Positions 31,267 through 43,930 of a stretch of DNA of 64,000 nt are shown one piece after another (position 1 is the first letter of the stretch; the number at the start of each line of letters is the position of its first letter). The notes under the pieces are model-generated. The model did not search any database. It was not told the DNA's origin and saw only the letters and a program-made list of their open reading frames with translations. A program made the position numbers and the translations under genes. Source of the stretch: Phytophthora quininea (lineage: Eukaryota; Oomycota; Peronosporomycetes; Peronosporales; Peronosporaceae); NCBI GenBank assembly GCA_011947345.1, contig JAAVTG010000256.1, forward strand, positions 149,626 to 213,625. Direction: 5' to 3'.

Positions 31267-34200
31267 CTAGTAGTTGACGTTGGGGTCGTAGTTGAGAGCC
31301 CACGCCGCAAAAGCTGAAGCCGAGGCAGAAACGCGACGGAATATCGTTTGCGGTCGCTCCGTGACTGAGTACACCCGACTTGTGCTTGGCGGAGGTTGCG
31401 TCGAATTCGGAGCGACATTTCCGCGTTCCAAGTCGCTCGGATACTCATCGTCCTCGTCCTCTTCATAGTCTTGCACACACTCGGTCGCCAACGTGTCCAG
31501 GTTGACTTTGTCTTTTCCTTGTCGTGCAGATCGTACGAGTCTGGCATGACGATCACCAAATCTTCATCTCGAGGTGTCGTGGGTCGGTTGCGCGTTGATA
31601 GCAGCGGCGCTTTCTTGGCGTCTCGGCTGCCAATGTGGCTGGTTGATAGCGGTCCATTTGAAATGGCAGACATCGAGCCTTGTCGGGATATGACGGGGAA
31701 AGCATCGTCGGTGCTGGGGCATTTGGTTCGGGCGCTGCATCCACACTCTCGATTTTGTAGTCATTCAAGACACGGAAGGCTCGTTTGCGTTGCAGTTTTT
31801 CCTCTTCACGGCGCTGCAGTCGCTGTGCGGGGGTATCGAACACCCACATGGTCTCTCCGCTTCTGCTACTAGTAGTCATTCGGGTTCGAGAGCTCGATTC
31901 CTCACTATCACTACGCCCGTCCTCTTCAGGGATTTGTTCAAGGCCGGACTCGTTCAACGAGGCCTCATCCTTATTCTTGTGTTGGTGTTTGCCATGACGA
32001 CGAAGCTTCATGACAGAACTCGTCAACGAGTGGAAAACCTCCGAGATGTTGGAGTCGTAATGCTTCTCGAACTGATCCAGCTTAATCTTGCTGTTGAGTT
32101 CTAGGATCTTCCGTTCGCGTAGACTGCACACGTGAAGATCTACATCAGGTTCGCGGTTCTGCTGCTCCTCAGTGCTGCTGGTCGTGCTGTTGGCGTCCGA
32201 GGACTTGTGAGGTTCTTCCTCTTCAGAAACATGTTTGTCGGAGTTGGATTGCGCTCCTTGGGCTGTTCCACGAAACGACAAGAAGCTCGTCAGGCTGCGA
32301 CGAACCCGATCACGACGTAAGGCTTCGATACGCTTTTTCTCCTGGTAAGCACGCAACTTCTCAATTTGCTCCATGTGCTTCTCGGCACGCTCGACCAGAA
32401 CCTCCCAGCGCTCACGAAGCTGTTCGGATGTGTAGAATTCGAACTGTGGGTCGTACTGATGTTGCTTGGCCATTAAACCATCGAGAACTCGGATGAGTTC
32501 CCATTTCGGCCCCACACGTTCAACTGCAAGCACCAAAAGCTCGTCGTTGAAGCAGTCGCAGTGTGTAATTCTTTCGGTGCAGTACGGACACAAGTCCCTC
32601 CATCCCCATGTCTTGATAATGAGGTACCAGGCCAAGTCTTGCACGAGTCCCATGAGGGACATCCGCATAATAGCAGCTAATAAACCAAACCACATGAACT
32701 TCTTCAAGAACAAACAACTTCGGAAGGCCCAGATGTAGAAGATCGGAGCTTGAGCCAAAGTAAGCAGTGCAACCACAAGCACTTGCAGTAAAAACGCCAA
32801 TCGGAACGAGAAGCCAGTCATGTCACCACCTGCAGCCTTCGCGCGATAGTATTTCCGCCGCTGTCGAAAAATGAGCTTGAAAAGCTCCTTAAAAACGGCC
32901 TTACCTGCTGATGGCAACACTGAGATTAAGATGGCATACAACACGACAGAAGTGAAGATCGTAATGTCCGTTCCCCATGAGTCTCGCAACATCACGATGA
33001 TGAACAGCACGTAGAAGGTAATGTACAACGAGCACACCACAATTAAAGCACGTTCTCCTCGTGATAATCGCTCGTTGCGATACGGACAAAAGATCCACGT
33101 AAAGTAGTTTTCGTGCCGCCACCACGTGTAGAACGGTTCAAACGGCCGACGGAATTTCTTCCAGCAGCAGGGTCCACAAAGCCTGGTCTTGGGGACTTTA
33201 CGATCCCATGGCATCGGTTGCCAATAGTCCACTTCGTTTTCAGGAATGTTGAGCTCACGGGAGTAAATGCGCTCGATGTTTTTGTTGAAACTTTCGCAGC
33301 GAACAATCATCTGAAACACTCGAAGGCCAAACAGTGTGATGACGAGGTAGGGTAGAAACAGCAGCAAGTAGCTGCCACCAAGCCATCCCGAAGAGCTGCA
33401 CGCGTCTGGCATCGGGTTCACCGACATGTACGTAACGTTGAAATGTTCCCAAGCAGGTTTCTTGGCCATCTTCTTCTTCTGGTCTAAGTTGTAAACGGCT
33501 TCACTCGAATACACACTGGTGGGCAATTGATCTGTTCTACAATAGTCGACGCCTGGATTCCGTTCTAAGTTGCACGGCTGCACCACGAAATACATTTGCT
33601 CCTTGATCGTGTTATCGATGTACGTCGTCGGCAAGTAAGCATACGTCGTACGGAGCTTGGATCCTTCTGCCATGTATTTAAACGGCTCGCCATTCACGTA
33701 ATGCGCGTACTCGTACTCGTTGAGCAGCAGCGCATTAAAATACGTTGAATTTGAGTTTGCACTGGAGTTTTGTGTACTAGGAGCTGGGGTTTCGATTGTA
33801 TAGGTGAGGTGGAAATCCACCTCCTCGAGGAAGTGCAAATACGTGTAGTCCTCTGTGATTTGGACGTCTTGCACTACGAATGCGTCCAGGTGCAGCACTT
33901 CGTTCAGCTGCAGAGACGATAGCGAAATCCCCAGCCACAGCAGTACTCCAATTCCAATCAACATCCAGATCCAAAACTGCACACAACCTCGTCGTTTGCT
34001 GTACCTGGTGCCGATATATTTCGTCCAGAAATGTTTGTGTTCTTCCACCATCGGCCGCTCCTGAATGTACGACAACCGCTGGGCGAAGTTGCCGTCACTT
34101 CCTTCAAAAGTGCTGTCCACGTGACTATCTCGCGGCTTATCGTCCGCCCCTACTGGCAAGGCCGCTGGATCCAGCTGAATGTTCGGTTCGTGGCCGATAC

Positions 34201-34956
34201 TCTTGGAATACGCGATGTACGCCTCCAGTAACTCTGTATTGATCATCTCGTCCTCAATCTCCACTTCTCCGTCACTGTCTTCATCCTCTGAGCTCACAAC
34301 TTCATGCGCTTCGTCCGATCCCGACGGTCGCAACTGCGAACTCAGAGACTTCCTCACTCTCTTCTGTTTGAATGTATCGAACTGCACTGGTTGTTTGGTA
34401 TTGGCTAAATGCACCAGCTCTTCGAACAACGCTCGGTTCTCCTTCCTCCTGGCCCTTTGTTCCGGCGTTTCGTCGCTTCTGGGGGACTCTAAGGGCAACG
34501 AAACCTGCTCCTTGACACGTGCTCGTGTCTCCTCTTCTACTGCACTGACAGCAGATTCGGAGGCCGTCCTATTTCTTGAAAAACGCGTTTGAAAAGGCCT
34601 TCGGCGCTGCCTCCTCGTCTTCTCTTGGGCTTGAAGAAACTTCTTTGACTGCTGGGCAGATCGTCCTCTTCGTGGGTCTCTACGATGGGTTGGGTGGTGG
34701 AATTTGGTCCGAAGAACGTGTTGGCAATGGCGTGCTGATGCATCTCCCGTATGCTGCTGTTGTAGCTGCTGACGCTCGGGTTGGAGCGCGCACTCCACGT
34801 CTCTTCTTGGTCGGACGATGGTGGCGGGTCCAGAGCCCGCTGGGCGCTCGGAGTCGGCTCGTTCGACGGCGCGTTCATTGCAGATGGTCGACAGGAGGCC
34901 GCCGCCAATACATTCGCCGCTGCAATCGCCTCCGCGGACGGCGAGCGCGACGCCAT
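31267..34956 (-). CDS. Multi-pass membrane protein, tandem family member 1 (frames broken)
   Basis: About 1,230 codons from the ATG at 34956 to TAG at 31267. Order: acidic disordered N-terminus, KSIGHEPNIQ, YSKRRGCVQFW leading into TM1, a lumenal or extracellular domain rich in N-x-S/T (to about 33400), TM2 (LLLFLPYLVITLFGLRVF), a Cys loop with FYTWWRHENYF, TM3-TM6 (33050-32650), a cytosolic motif CPYC-x5-HCDCF that could bind a metal, a coiled coil (RAYQEKKRIEALRR), two Ser/Glu-rich tail blocks and a conserved end FRRVS-x6-AWAL-YDP. Frames break near 34600, 31690 and 31500. The paralogues at 37.4 and 40.7 kb confirm the true path. Six-helix layout with long tails suggests a channel or transporter-like membrane protein, but I recognise no family. 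Confidence 0.75.
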
Positions 34957-36561
34957 TCAATGTGCCGGGCGGCGGGCGAATGTTGGAGTGAGCAAGTGCA
35001 GGACGCGTAATCGGCTCTGCCGTACATCGTGTCGCTGGCGCACAGAAAGGACGAATATGTCACGAAGCAGCCAATCAGGAACGTCTCGGAATATGATCGC
35101 AATATTTGAGGAGAGTGCCTCACTGTGGTTTCGAGATCTGAGTCCAAGCAAGACACTTCAATTACGACAAGATCCAGCGCTGTGGAAATAGTCTTATTCG
35201 TGCGTGCTTGTTTTAGCAGTGCAGGCCAGCGTCCTTCTGTAATACCATTCTGAAGTGATTAAATGTTGGAATGAGGCTTTTCGACGTTGTTTGAGGGATT
35301 ACGTCCGTCGAAGTGGAGATGGACGTTTACGCCAACTTCCGGCCGTATACAAAATCCAATACTAATCTGATTCGTACAAATTTCCAACATGCAAAATGCG
35401 ACTTGATCAACGCGCAGATCACTCACCCGAATGGACCCCAACACTTGCACGGTGAGCGTGCTTGGAAAGAAGCACACAGACCACAAAGCAGGATGCAAGG
35501 AATATATCTCAGACTAGTCGTGGACTGTCTGGACAGCATGCCTGAAGCTCCTGACCGGAAACTCTCATACGCTTTCAAGCGGCCCAAGACGAGAGAACCA
35601 ACGATGCTTCATCGATTGAAGCTGCATCAAGGAGACTAATAACTAATCGTTAAATAGACTACCTTCCTCTCTCTCTTGCAAGGTGAGCGGCGCCGTCAGG
35701 CCATCGCATTGACAACTGCGATCGAAATACAAGACGTGCAGGTGATTGCGAGCCCCAACATGTGCTAGCCCTAGATGAGTTCTAGAAAAAAACATTTTTG
35801 CAAAGGATTTCCTCGGGGAGTAATCGCGGCCACAATGTAGGTCGTGAAGATCAAGTGTTTTGCAGCTTTCTTGCCAAGATTTTTTGCTCAAGATCAAGTT
35901 CTTCCTCCCGCCATTGCTCAATTTGCCGGGCGCAATCTCAAATCGTCAGGAAGAGCAGCGCATTTCTCCAATCGCTCCGATAACAGTATTTTTCCGTCGC
36001 TAACCTGTTGTGGTCTAGTCTGAGTACATGACACTTCTCTTTTTATTGCAAGAGAGAGAATGATCACAATTCCGCGGGTAGAGGAAGTCTTGCACTGCCC
36101 AGCTGCCGGACGGATACATGCTGGTCCGCTCGGAGGATACACGCAGCATCAGATGAGGATTCAGCGGATGCTCAACAACACGTTTCGGTCTAGTCTATGG
36201 AGGGGGCAGAAGATCAGGCTTGCAGGAGAGAAACCTCGTTGATAATTGCAACTGCAGCATGGATACATGCTCCAGCATTCGACAACGAATGCGGTAAGGA
36301 GAGAGATACGCTTACGAGTCCAGAATCGAGGTGATGCACAGCTATTAGCCGGCGGTACAGGACACTTGCTAGTCGCATGACAGGATGTATCCACAACCAG
36401 CGTCAACGCGAATGAAATGGACAATGTTCATTGGAATCCATGCAAGTTGGTTTCTGGACTAGCAGTTACGCTACCCTTGGCAAAACCACTTTTCACAGGG
36501 ACCATTGATCTCGAAACCGCAGTTGAAAACCTGCGAGCTGCCATCGACCTCGGCCAACAAG
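34957..36561. other. Intergenic, no gene seen
   Basis: 1.6 kb between divergent genes. A 108-codon plus frame at 35313-35639 has no start context, domain or paralogue. Sequence at 36430-36510 ends TTTTCACAG and could be an intron acceptor for a 5' exon of the coiled-coil gene. Confidence 0.4.
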
Positions 36562-37395
36562 ATGCAACGTGGAAACCCTCAAGCTAAGGAGATGACAACG
36601 ACCTGGGAGACCTTCCGGAGACGATTAAATCAGCTCGAAGGGGAAATACAAGTGGACCAGCAGCAGCGTCGACAGCTCGAGCAAGTTCTTGATGACAAGT
36701 CTAAGCTTCCATCACCTCAAGATGATCGATTGCAACTGGAACTTCGTGAAATCAAAGCACTCAACAAAGATCTCAACCATAAGTTGCAAGCTACTCAGTC
36801 GCGCGTCGCTAAGCTGTTGCACTTGAGCGTCGAGCTGCAAGTGGAGAATCGACGACTGAGAAGCAAATATGAAGCTGTCCAAAAGGATAACGACACACCG
36901 GAACACGACAATCAGCAAGAAGAGGAGAACTGTTTTAAGTATTCGCCATTGAGGATCCAGGAAAATACTTGTGAAGAGAACCAGCGCTCGACTACAGAGC
37001 TCAAGCAGGCACTGGACACGATCAGCAGCTTAAAAGAGCCAACAAAAAGCGACCAGACTCGCCAGTGGCAGCACGCTGAAATAGCGTTGAAAGAGGCCAA
37101 GCAAGCGATTCGAGAACTGCAGATGGAAGTAGAAGTTTTACGAAACGAGCGAGACCTGGTCGAGTTTCGAGCGAGCGAGGCACTAGAGGAGATTGTTGTG
37201 CTGAAGGAGAGAATCGCAGAAGGTGATAAGCACAAGAAGCAGTCGGAGACGCTTCTGGCGTTTGTGGAGTGCGCCCTGGCAAAGAAACAGAAGAAAATCC
37301 AGCTCTTGACCGACACGATTGTCAGTATGAAGGACGAATTCTTGCATACGGAACATCGCCACGCTGTTGAGATCAGAAAAGCGACTCGCAACTGA
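36562..37395 (+). CDS. Coiled-coil protein
   Basis: The ATG at 36562 (MQRGNPQAKEMTTTW) opens 277 codons of almost continuous heptad-type sequence: RRRLNQLEGEIQVDQQQRR, LQLELREIKALNKDLNHKL, HLSVELQVENRRLRSKYE, ELQMEVEVLRNERDLVEF and more, ending HAVEIRKATRN. A frame extension to 36505 has only a TTG start. There is no transmembrane segment or other domain. Such proteins often serve in centrosomal, flagellar or trafficking scaffolds, which is only a guess here. The last about 23 bases overlap, tail to tail, the 3' end of the membrane-protein gene on the other strand. Confidence 0.65.
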   Translation: MQRGNPQAKEMTTTWETFRRRLNQLEGEIQVDQQQRRQLEQVLDDKSKLPSPQDDRLQLELREIKALNKDLNHKLQATQSRVAKLLHLSVELQVENRRLRSKYEAVQKDNDTPEHDNQQEEENCFKYSPLRIQENTCEENQRSTTELKQALDTISSLKEPTKSDQTRQWQHAEIALKEAKQAIRELQMEVEVLRNERDLVEFRASEALEEIVVLKERIAEGDKHKKQSETLLAFVECALAKKQKKIQLLTDTIVSMKDEFLHTEHRHAVEIRKATRN

Positions 37396-40300
37396 GATTG
37401 ATAACGTTTCCAAGCTCCTCACAACTTTTGGCGGCCTTGGGATCATAATCGAGCGCCCAGGCTGCAAAAGCTTCGGCTGAAATGGACACTTGGCGAAGCA
37501 GTGTTTTTGGCCGCTTCTTGACTGCATACACACGATTCGTGTGAGTATTACCAGCTTCCAAATCTCCCTCCTGGTTGCCATCTCGATCTGCTTGCACTTC
37601 ATCAGTTACGACGACGACGTCCTCCGTCGGAGTATTTCGACTCGTCGACAGCAACGAAGTGTTTCGCGACCTTTACGGCGAGCTCTGCCTGAAGCAGACA
37701 GTGAAGGTGACAGCGCAGAAGGTGTTGGCTCCGAATGCAACTCGACATTCTCGATCTTGTAGTCTTTCAAGACCCGGAAAGCTCGCTTCCGCTGCTGTTT
37801 CTCTTCTTCGCGACGCTGCAGACGTTGTGCAGGAGTATCAAAGACCCGCATCGTCTCGCCGTCACTACTGCAACCGCTACTGTTTTGTCGAGCAAGTGGG
37901 GAATGTTTAATTATTCCGTTCTCATCACTCGTGGTATCGTGGCAGCTGTGACGTCTTCGCTTCATCACCGTACGCGTGAGTGCGTTGAAAACGTCCGAGA
38001 TATTGGAGTCATAGTGCTTCTCGAAGGCATCCAGCTCAATCTTGCTGTTGATCTCGAGGATTTTCTTTTCACGGAGATGGCATAGCTGCAGCTCCAAGTC
38101 GGAGGCTTCGTCTTCTGTTTCGCTTTCCATGCTGTCTCTGATGGAAATCCTCCGCATCATTTCGTTGGTACCTGGCTCGGGCTTCCCTGTTGTTGCGTGA
38201 AGGACAACATATTCGTAAAACTGCGGCGAATGCGACTACGACGGAGTTCATCAAGACGCTTTTTCTCCTGGTATGCTCGCAGCTTCTCCACGTCCTCCAT
38301 GTGCTTCTCCGCACGCTCCACAATTACAGTCCAGCGCTCATGTAGCTGCTCTGCAGTGTACAAGTCGAATTGCGCAGTGTACTGACATCGTTTGTCCAGT
38401 ACACTGTCCATCACTCGAATGAGCTCCCACTTGGCCCCTAAGTGCTCCACTGCGATGATCAAAACTTCGTCATTGAAGCAATCGCAATGCTTGATGCGCT
38501 CGGTGCAATGCGGACACAAGTCCTTCCACCCCCATGTCTTCAGAATGAGATACCAAGCCAAATCTTGGGCCAGACCTAATAGCGACATCCGCGCGAATGC
38601 GGCCAACACGGCGTAGTAGATGAAGTTTTGCAAGAAAAGACAACTTCGGAATGCCCAAATGTAGAAGATTGGGAGCTGCGTTAGTACAAGCAGTAGTGCC
38701 ACCAGAACTTGCAGCAGAAATGCCAAACGGAACGAGAATCCCTTCATGTCGCCACCCAAAGCCTTAGCTCGATAATACTTTCTTCGCTGGCGGAAAATCA
38801 GTTTGAAAACCTCCTTGAACGCAGCCTTGCCAAGCGATGGCAAAACTGCTGCCAAGATGGCGTATAGCACCACCGACGTGAAGATTGTCATCTCGCTGCC
38901 CCACGAATCCCGCAGCATCACGATTAGAAACATCACGTAGAAGGTAATGTACAGGAGGCAACGATAATCAACGCCCGCTCTCCTCGTGACAAGCGCTCGT
39001 TCCGATACGGGAAAAGACCCACGTGAAGTAGTTTTCGTGCCGCCACCACGTGTAGAAAGGTTCGAAAGGCTGGCGAAACCTCTTCCAGCAGCATGGCCCA
39101 AACAATTTCGTTTTCGCGACCTTGCGGTCCCATGGCATCGGCTGCCAGTAGTCTACTTCTTCGTCAGGTATGTCTAGCTCACGCTGGTAGACTCGCTCCA
39201 GATTTTGCGGAAACTTTCGCGATGACGAAGCATCTGGAAGACCCGAAGACCAAACAGGATGACGATCAGGAAAGGAAGGAAAAGCAGCAGGTAGGCGCCA
39301 CCACGCCACCCTGAAGAACTGCAGGAAACTGGCATGGGGTTTACCGACATGTACGTGACGTTGAAGTGCTCCCACACTGCTTTCTTGGCCATCTTCTTCT
39401 CTTGGTCCAGATCGTATATTTTCTCGCTGGATCGGACACTCGTCGGCAACTGACCTGTTTGGCAATAATTCACGGTCGGATTTCGTGCCAAATAGCACGG
39501 CTGCACCACGAAAAACATGGATTCCTCGATCGTGTTGTCGATGTAGGTTGTCGGTAAGTGTGCGAACGTAGTGTTCAATGTAGACCCTTCAGCGATGTAC
39601 TCGAATGGCTCGCCGTCTACGTAGTTTTCATATTGATTCTCATCGAGCAGAAACGCATTGAAATACGACAGGTTGGTTTCTGAATGCTGCGTCTCGATAG
39701 TATAGGTGAGATGGAAGTCAACTTCCTCCAGGAAATGTAGATAAGTGTAGTCCTGCGTGACCTGTACATGTTCCACCACAAACGCATCCAAGTGAAGTAC
39801 CTCGTTCAGCTCAAGCGACGACAGTGACAGCGTCATGATGACGAGAACCGTCACGCCGAGCAGCAACCACGTCCAGAACTGCACACAACCTCGGCGTTTG
39901 CTGTATCGTGTGCCGATAAAATCCGTCCAAATGTGCTTCTTCTCCAGTAAGACGGCTCGCTCCACAACCAGACTTTCACGAGCACCATCTTGATCTTGAT
40001 CGAACGTATCCGCTGAATTGGTCACGACGATGTTCGGTTCGTGACCGATTGACTTGCAGTAATCCAGATAGGCTTCAAGGAGCTCCGTGTCCAAAGCCTC
40101 CTGTTGATACTCATCGCCACTGCCGTCCCCATTTATTTCGTCGACTTCTGATCCCGCGTCGCTGACCCTGCTGGCCGACCGTGGTCGAAATGAATCCAAT
40201 TCCACCGGGCGATTGAAATCTGCCAACTGCGTCAAGTCTTCAAACAGTGCGCTTGTATCGATCGTCTCTGACAGTCGACTATCTCTGGGAGTAGACTCTG

Positions 40301-40475
40301 TTAGCGATGCTTCCGACAGCGATCTCGGTCTACCGTCTACTTGCTCTCGTCTTCTCCGTCGACTGCCCATAACGTTGGGGTCGAGACTTCCTAGCCGTAG
40401 TGGGAGTTCTTGACACTCATCAGCCCGAACGAATCGCGGCCCGCCAAAACTGCTGGGCCGAGGACTTGCTTCCAT
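37373..40475 (-). CDS. Multi-pass membrane protein, tandem family member 2 (frames broken)
   Basis: About 1,030 codons from the ATG at 40475 (MEASPRPSSFGG; an ATG at 40538 is also possible). It has the same plan as members 1 and 3: YCKSIGHEPNI, YSKRRGCVQFWTWLLLGVTV (TM1), extracellular domain, TM2 (LLLFLPFLIVILFGLRVF), WWRHENYFTWVF, TM3-TM6, CPHC-x5-HCDCF, coiled coil, AQRLQRREEEK-QRKRAFRVL and an AWALDYDPKA end. Frames change near 39205 (A run), 39010, 38954 (CC), 38161 (AAA) and 37650. Most are one-base homopolymer losses, so the gene is probably intact. Its C-terminus is about 12 residues longer than member 3. It is the most divergent of the three, for example with a shortened segment after the coiled coil. 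Confidence 0.75.
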
Positions 40476-40729
40476 CTTGACGGATCGATTGCCCTTGACA
40501 AGTGAAAACAGCAAGTGCCTGCTCTCGTTACTTACCATGATTACCGCAAGGAGAAGTATCGCATGCTTACGACTTCACTGGAATGGCGACTACGATGTGC
40601 CGACAACGTTGTGATCTATACGGACACGTCGATTGCCCTACATGGATGTTTACAAGGAAAAGAAAAGCAACAGCGTTTCCATACGATCCCTAAACCAGTA
40701 GTCCAACCACTCTTGTTCATTATATTTTG

Positions 40730-43700
40730 TTACAACTTCTTGGAGGCCTTGGGGTCATAGTCGAGGGCCCATCCGGCAAACGCTTCAGCAGAAGTCGAAA
40801 CTCGTCGGAAAATCGTTTTCGGACGCTGCGTCACACTGTACGCGAGAGCACCTTGAGACGACGGAGCAACGTCGCCACGTTCCAAGTCACTGCTGTCTTC
40901 GTCGTCGTCATAATCGTCTTCCACAACTGCTGAAGCCATGTCGTCGAGGTTGACTTTGTCTTTGTTTTTGCGGTGCTTGCCACGGGCATCATGCATGAGG
41001 ATCACCACGTCTTCTTCCCGCGGGGTATTTGCCTTGTGGCGTGTCAACAGTAGTGGAATTTTCCTAGAGAGAGTTGGTCCTGACCTGGCAGAAGCAGAAG
41101 CAGACATTGATCCTTGACGCGAAAGCACCGGAGACAACATCGATGGTGCCGGTGCACTCGACTCTGCAGGCGCCGCTACACTTTCGATATTGTAGTCCCT
41201 GAGGACTCGGAACGCTCTCTTACGTTGCAGCTTCTCCTCCTCCCGTCGCTCTAATCGCTGCGCAGGTGTATCGAAAATCCACATCGTCTCCCCATTGCTA
41301 CTACTGGAGTCGCTGCTCTGGCGAGTTGCAGTAGTTGATCGTCCAACTCGTTCGTCGTCTTCTTTGTCCATTAAAACCTGCGAGTGTTCGGAATTTTTGC
41401 TGTCGTGGTTGTGATGTCGGCGCTTCTTGACTGCATGAGCCAACCCGTGGAAAACATCCGAGATATTCGAATCGTAGTGCTTTTCAAACGCGTCCAGCTT
41501 AATCTTGCTGTTGAGCTCGAGGATTTTCCTTTCGCGAAGGTTGCAAATGTGCAGGTCAGAGTCAGAGAGTTCATCAGCTGTGGCGCCGTCGACACTCGTT
41601 GCATCAGAGACCATCCGCTGCGGCGGGCCTTCTTCGTTGTTGTCTTTATCGTCCGCAGGTAAGTGTGTTCCACGGAATGACAAAAAGCTAGCAAAGCTGC
41701 GACGAACACGGTCACGACGTAGTGCATCCTGACGCTTCTTCTCTTGGTAGGCTCGAAGCTTCTCAACTTTCTCCATGTGGGCCTCCGCCCGCTCAACAAT
41801 CACTTCCCACCGCTCCCGTAGTTGTTCTGCTGTGTAAAGCTCGAACTGAGGGGCATAATTGTTTTGTTTAGCTAGTATAGTATCTAAGAGTCGAATGAAC
41901 TCCCACTTGGGCCCCAGATTCTCCACTGCAAGCACCAAAACCTCGTCATTAAAGCAGTCGCAATGCTTGATGCGCTCGGTGCAGTACGGACACAAGTCTT
42001 TCCAGCCCCACGTTTTAATGATGAGGTACCATGCGTAGTCTTGAACGAGCCCCATGATTGACATTCGCATGACTGCAGCCAACAAACCGAAGTAGATAAA
42101 CTTCTTGAGGAAAAGGCAGCTTCGGTAAGCCCAGATGTAGAAAATCGGCACCTGCGCAAGCGTGAGCAGAATGGCCACAAACACTTGCAGTAAGAAAGCT
42201 AATCGGAAAGAAAACCCTTGAGATCTCCACCCGCAGCCGTAGCACGAAAGTACTTGCGTCGTTGTCGGAAGATCAACTTGAATAGTTCCTTGAAAATGGC
42301 TTTGCCTGCCGATGGTAGCACGGAGATCAGAACGGCGTACAGAACCACCGACGTGAAGATCGTCATTTCACTTCCCCACGAATCTCGCAGCATTACAATG
42401 ATGAACAGCACGTAGAAGGTGATGTACAGGAGCATACCACGATCAATGCCCGTTCTCCTCGTGACAATCGCTCGTTGCGGTACGGACAGAACACCCACGT
42501 AAAGTAATTTTCGTGCCGCCACCACGTGTAGAACGGTTCAAACGGCCGGCGGAATTTCTTCCAACAGCAGGGCCCACACAACTGAGTCTTGGGGACTTTA
42601 CGATCCCATGGCATCGGCTGCCAGTAGTCCACCTCGTTTTCAGGAATGTTGAGCTCTCGCTTGTAAACGCGCTCGATGTTTTTACGAAAACTTTCACAAT
42701 GGGCAACCATTTGGAACACTCGCAGGCCGAAGAGTGTGATAATGATGTACGGTAGGAACAGTAGTAAATACGCGCCACCTCGCCACCCTGAAGATTTACA
42801 CGCTACCGGCATCGGATTCACGGAGATATACGTAACGTTGAAGTGTTGCCACACCTCCTTCTCCGCCATCTTCTTCTGCTTGTCCAGAATATAAATCTTT
42901 TCGCTGGAGCTCACACTTGAAGGCAGTTGATCTGTCTGGCAATAATCCGCGGTCGGGTTGCGCTCCAGATAGCAGGGCTGTATCACGAAGTACATGGTCT
43001 CCTCGATGTAATTCTTGATGTACGTTTTAGGCAGCTGCGCATACGTCGTCCGCAGAGTAGACCCCTCTACAATATACTCAAACGGTTCTCCTTCGACATA
43101 ATGCTCGTACTCGTCCTCGTTCAGCAGCAGAGCATTAAAGTACGACGAGTTGGGGTTTTCACTGGAACTCAACGTGTCGGGACTCGGCGTCTCGATCGTG
43201 TACGTGAGGTGGAAATCAACTTCCTCTAAAAATGTAAATACGTGTAATCCTGCGTCACTTGAACGTTCTCCACCGTAAACGCATCCAAGTGCAGCACTTC
43301 ATTTAGCTGCAACGACGATAGAGAAATCCCCAGCCAGGCCACGATGCCCACGCCAATCATCAGCCACGTCCAGAACTGCACACAACCTCGTCGTTTGCTG
43401 TACCTCGTTCCAATATACTTTGTCCAAAAATGTCTGTGCTCTGGCAGTGTTGGTCTTTCTGGGATGAATACTTGGGCTTCTTCGTCTTGAAGATCTTCTC
43501 TCGCTACTGCAATGGCGTCCTGATCTATCTGGATATTTGGCTCATGGCCGATGGACTTACAATACTCTAAATACGCCTCCAACAGCTCCGTGTCCAGCAT
43601 TTTCCCATCTCTACCATCGTCATCACTTTGGTCGTCGTCTTCTGCTGCTTCCGAGACGTAACTTTCCCTTCCTCCGCGGTTCGATTTCTGTCGAAAGGTG

Positions 43701-43930
43701 TCGAAATTCACCGGTTCGTTCTTATCCGCCAACTGCGCCAACTCGTCGAACACTGCGCAGTTTTCCTTGGAAATGTCGGACACGGCTCGTCTTCGTGGGG
43801 TAATAACGGTGTCTGTGGAGGTCTCCTCGAAGGTTGTGTCTCGTCGTCTCCGTCGATTGCCCCTGTCACTGTGGATCATGTGGATAATGTCGTCCTCAGT
43901 CGAGAGTTGCCGCGAAGGGGATCGCGCCAT
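40730..43930 (-). CDS. Multi-pass membrane protein, tandem family member 3 (frames broken)
   Basis: About 1,070 codons from the ATG at 43930 (MARSPSRQLSTEDD) to TAA at 40730. All family blocks are present: FDELAQLADKNEPVNFDTF, YCKSIGHEPNIQ, TM1 (LMIGVGIVAWLGISLSSL), TM2 (LLLFLPYIIITLFGLRVF), WWRHENYFTWVF, TM3-TM6, CPYC-x5-HCDCF, coiled coil, ERKILELNSKIKLDAFEKHY, IFDTPAQRLERREEEKLQRK and the end AEAFAGWALDYDPKASKKL. Three frame breaks are each explained by one missing base in a run: T5 at 43228-43232, CC at 42429-42430 and T4 at 42211-42214. This is the best reference for the family. Only 255 bp separate its stop from the start of member 2, so the pair is a tight head-to-tail array. Confidence 0.8.

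Noticed and set aside
35313..35639. 108-codon plus frame upstream of membrane member 1
   Set aside because: No signal peptide, domain, paralogue or start context; not enough to call a gene.
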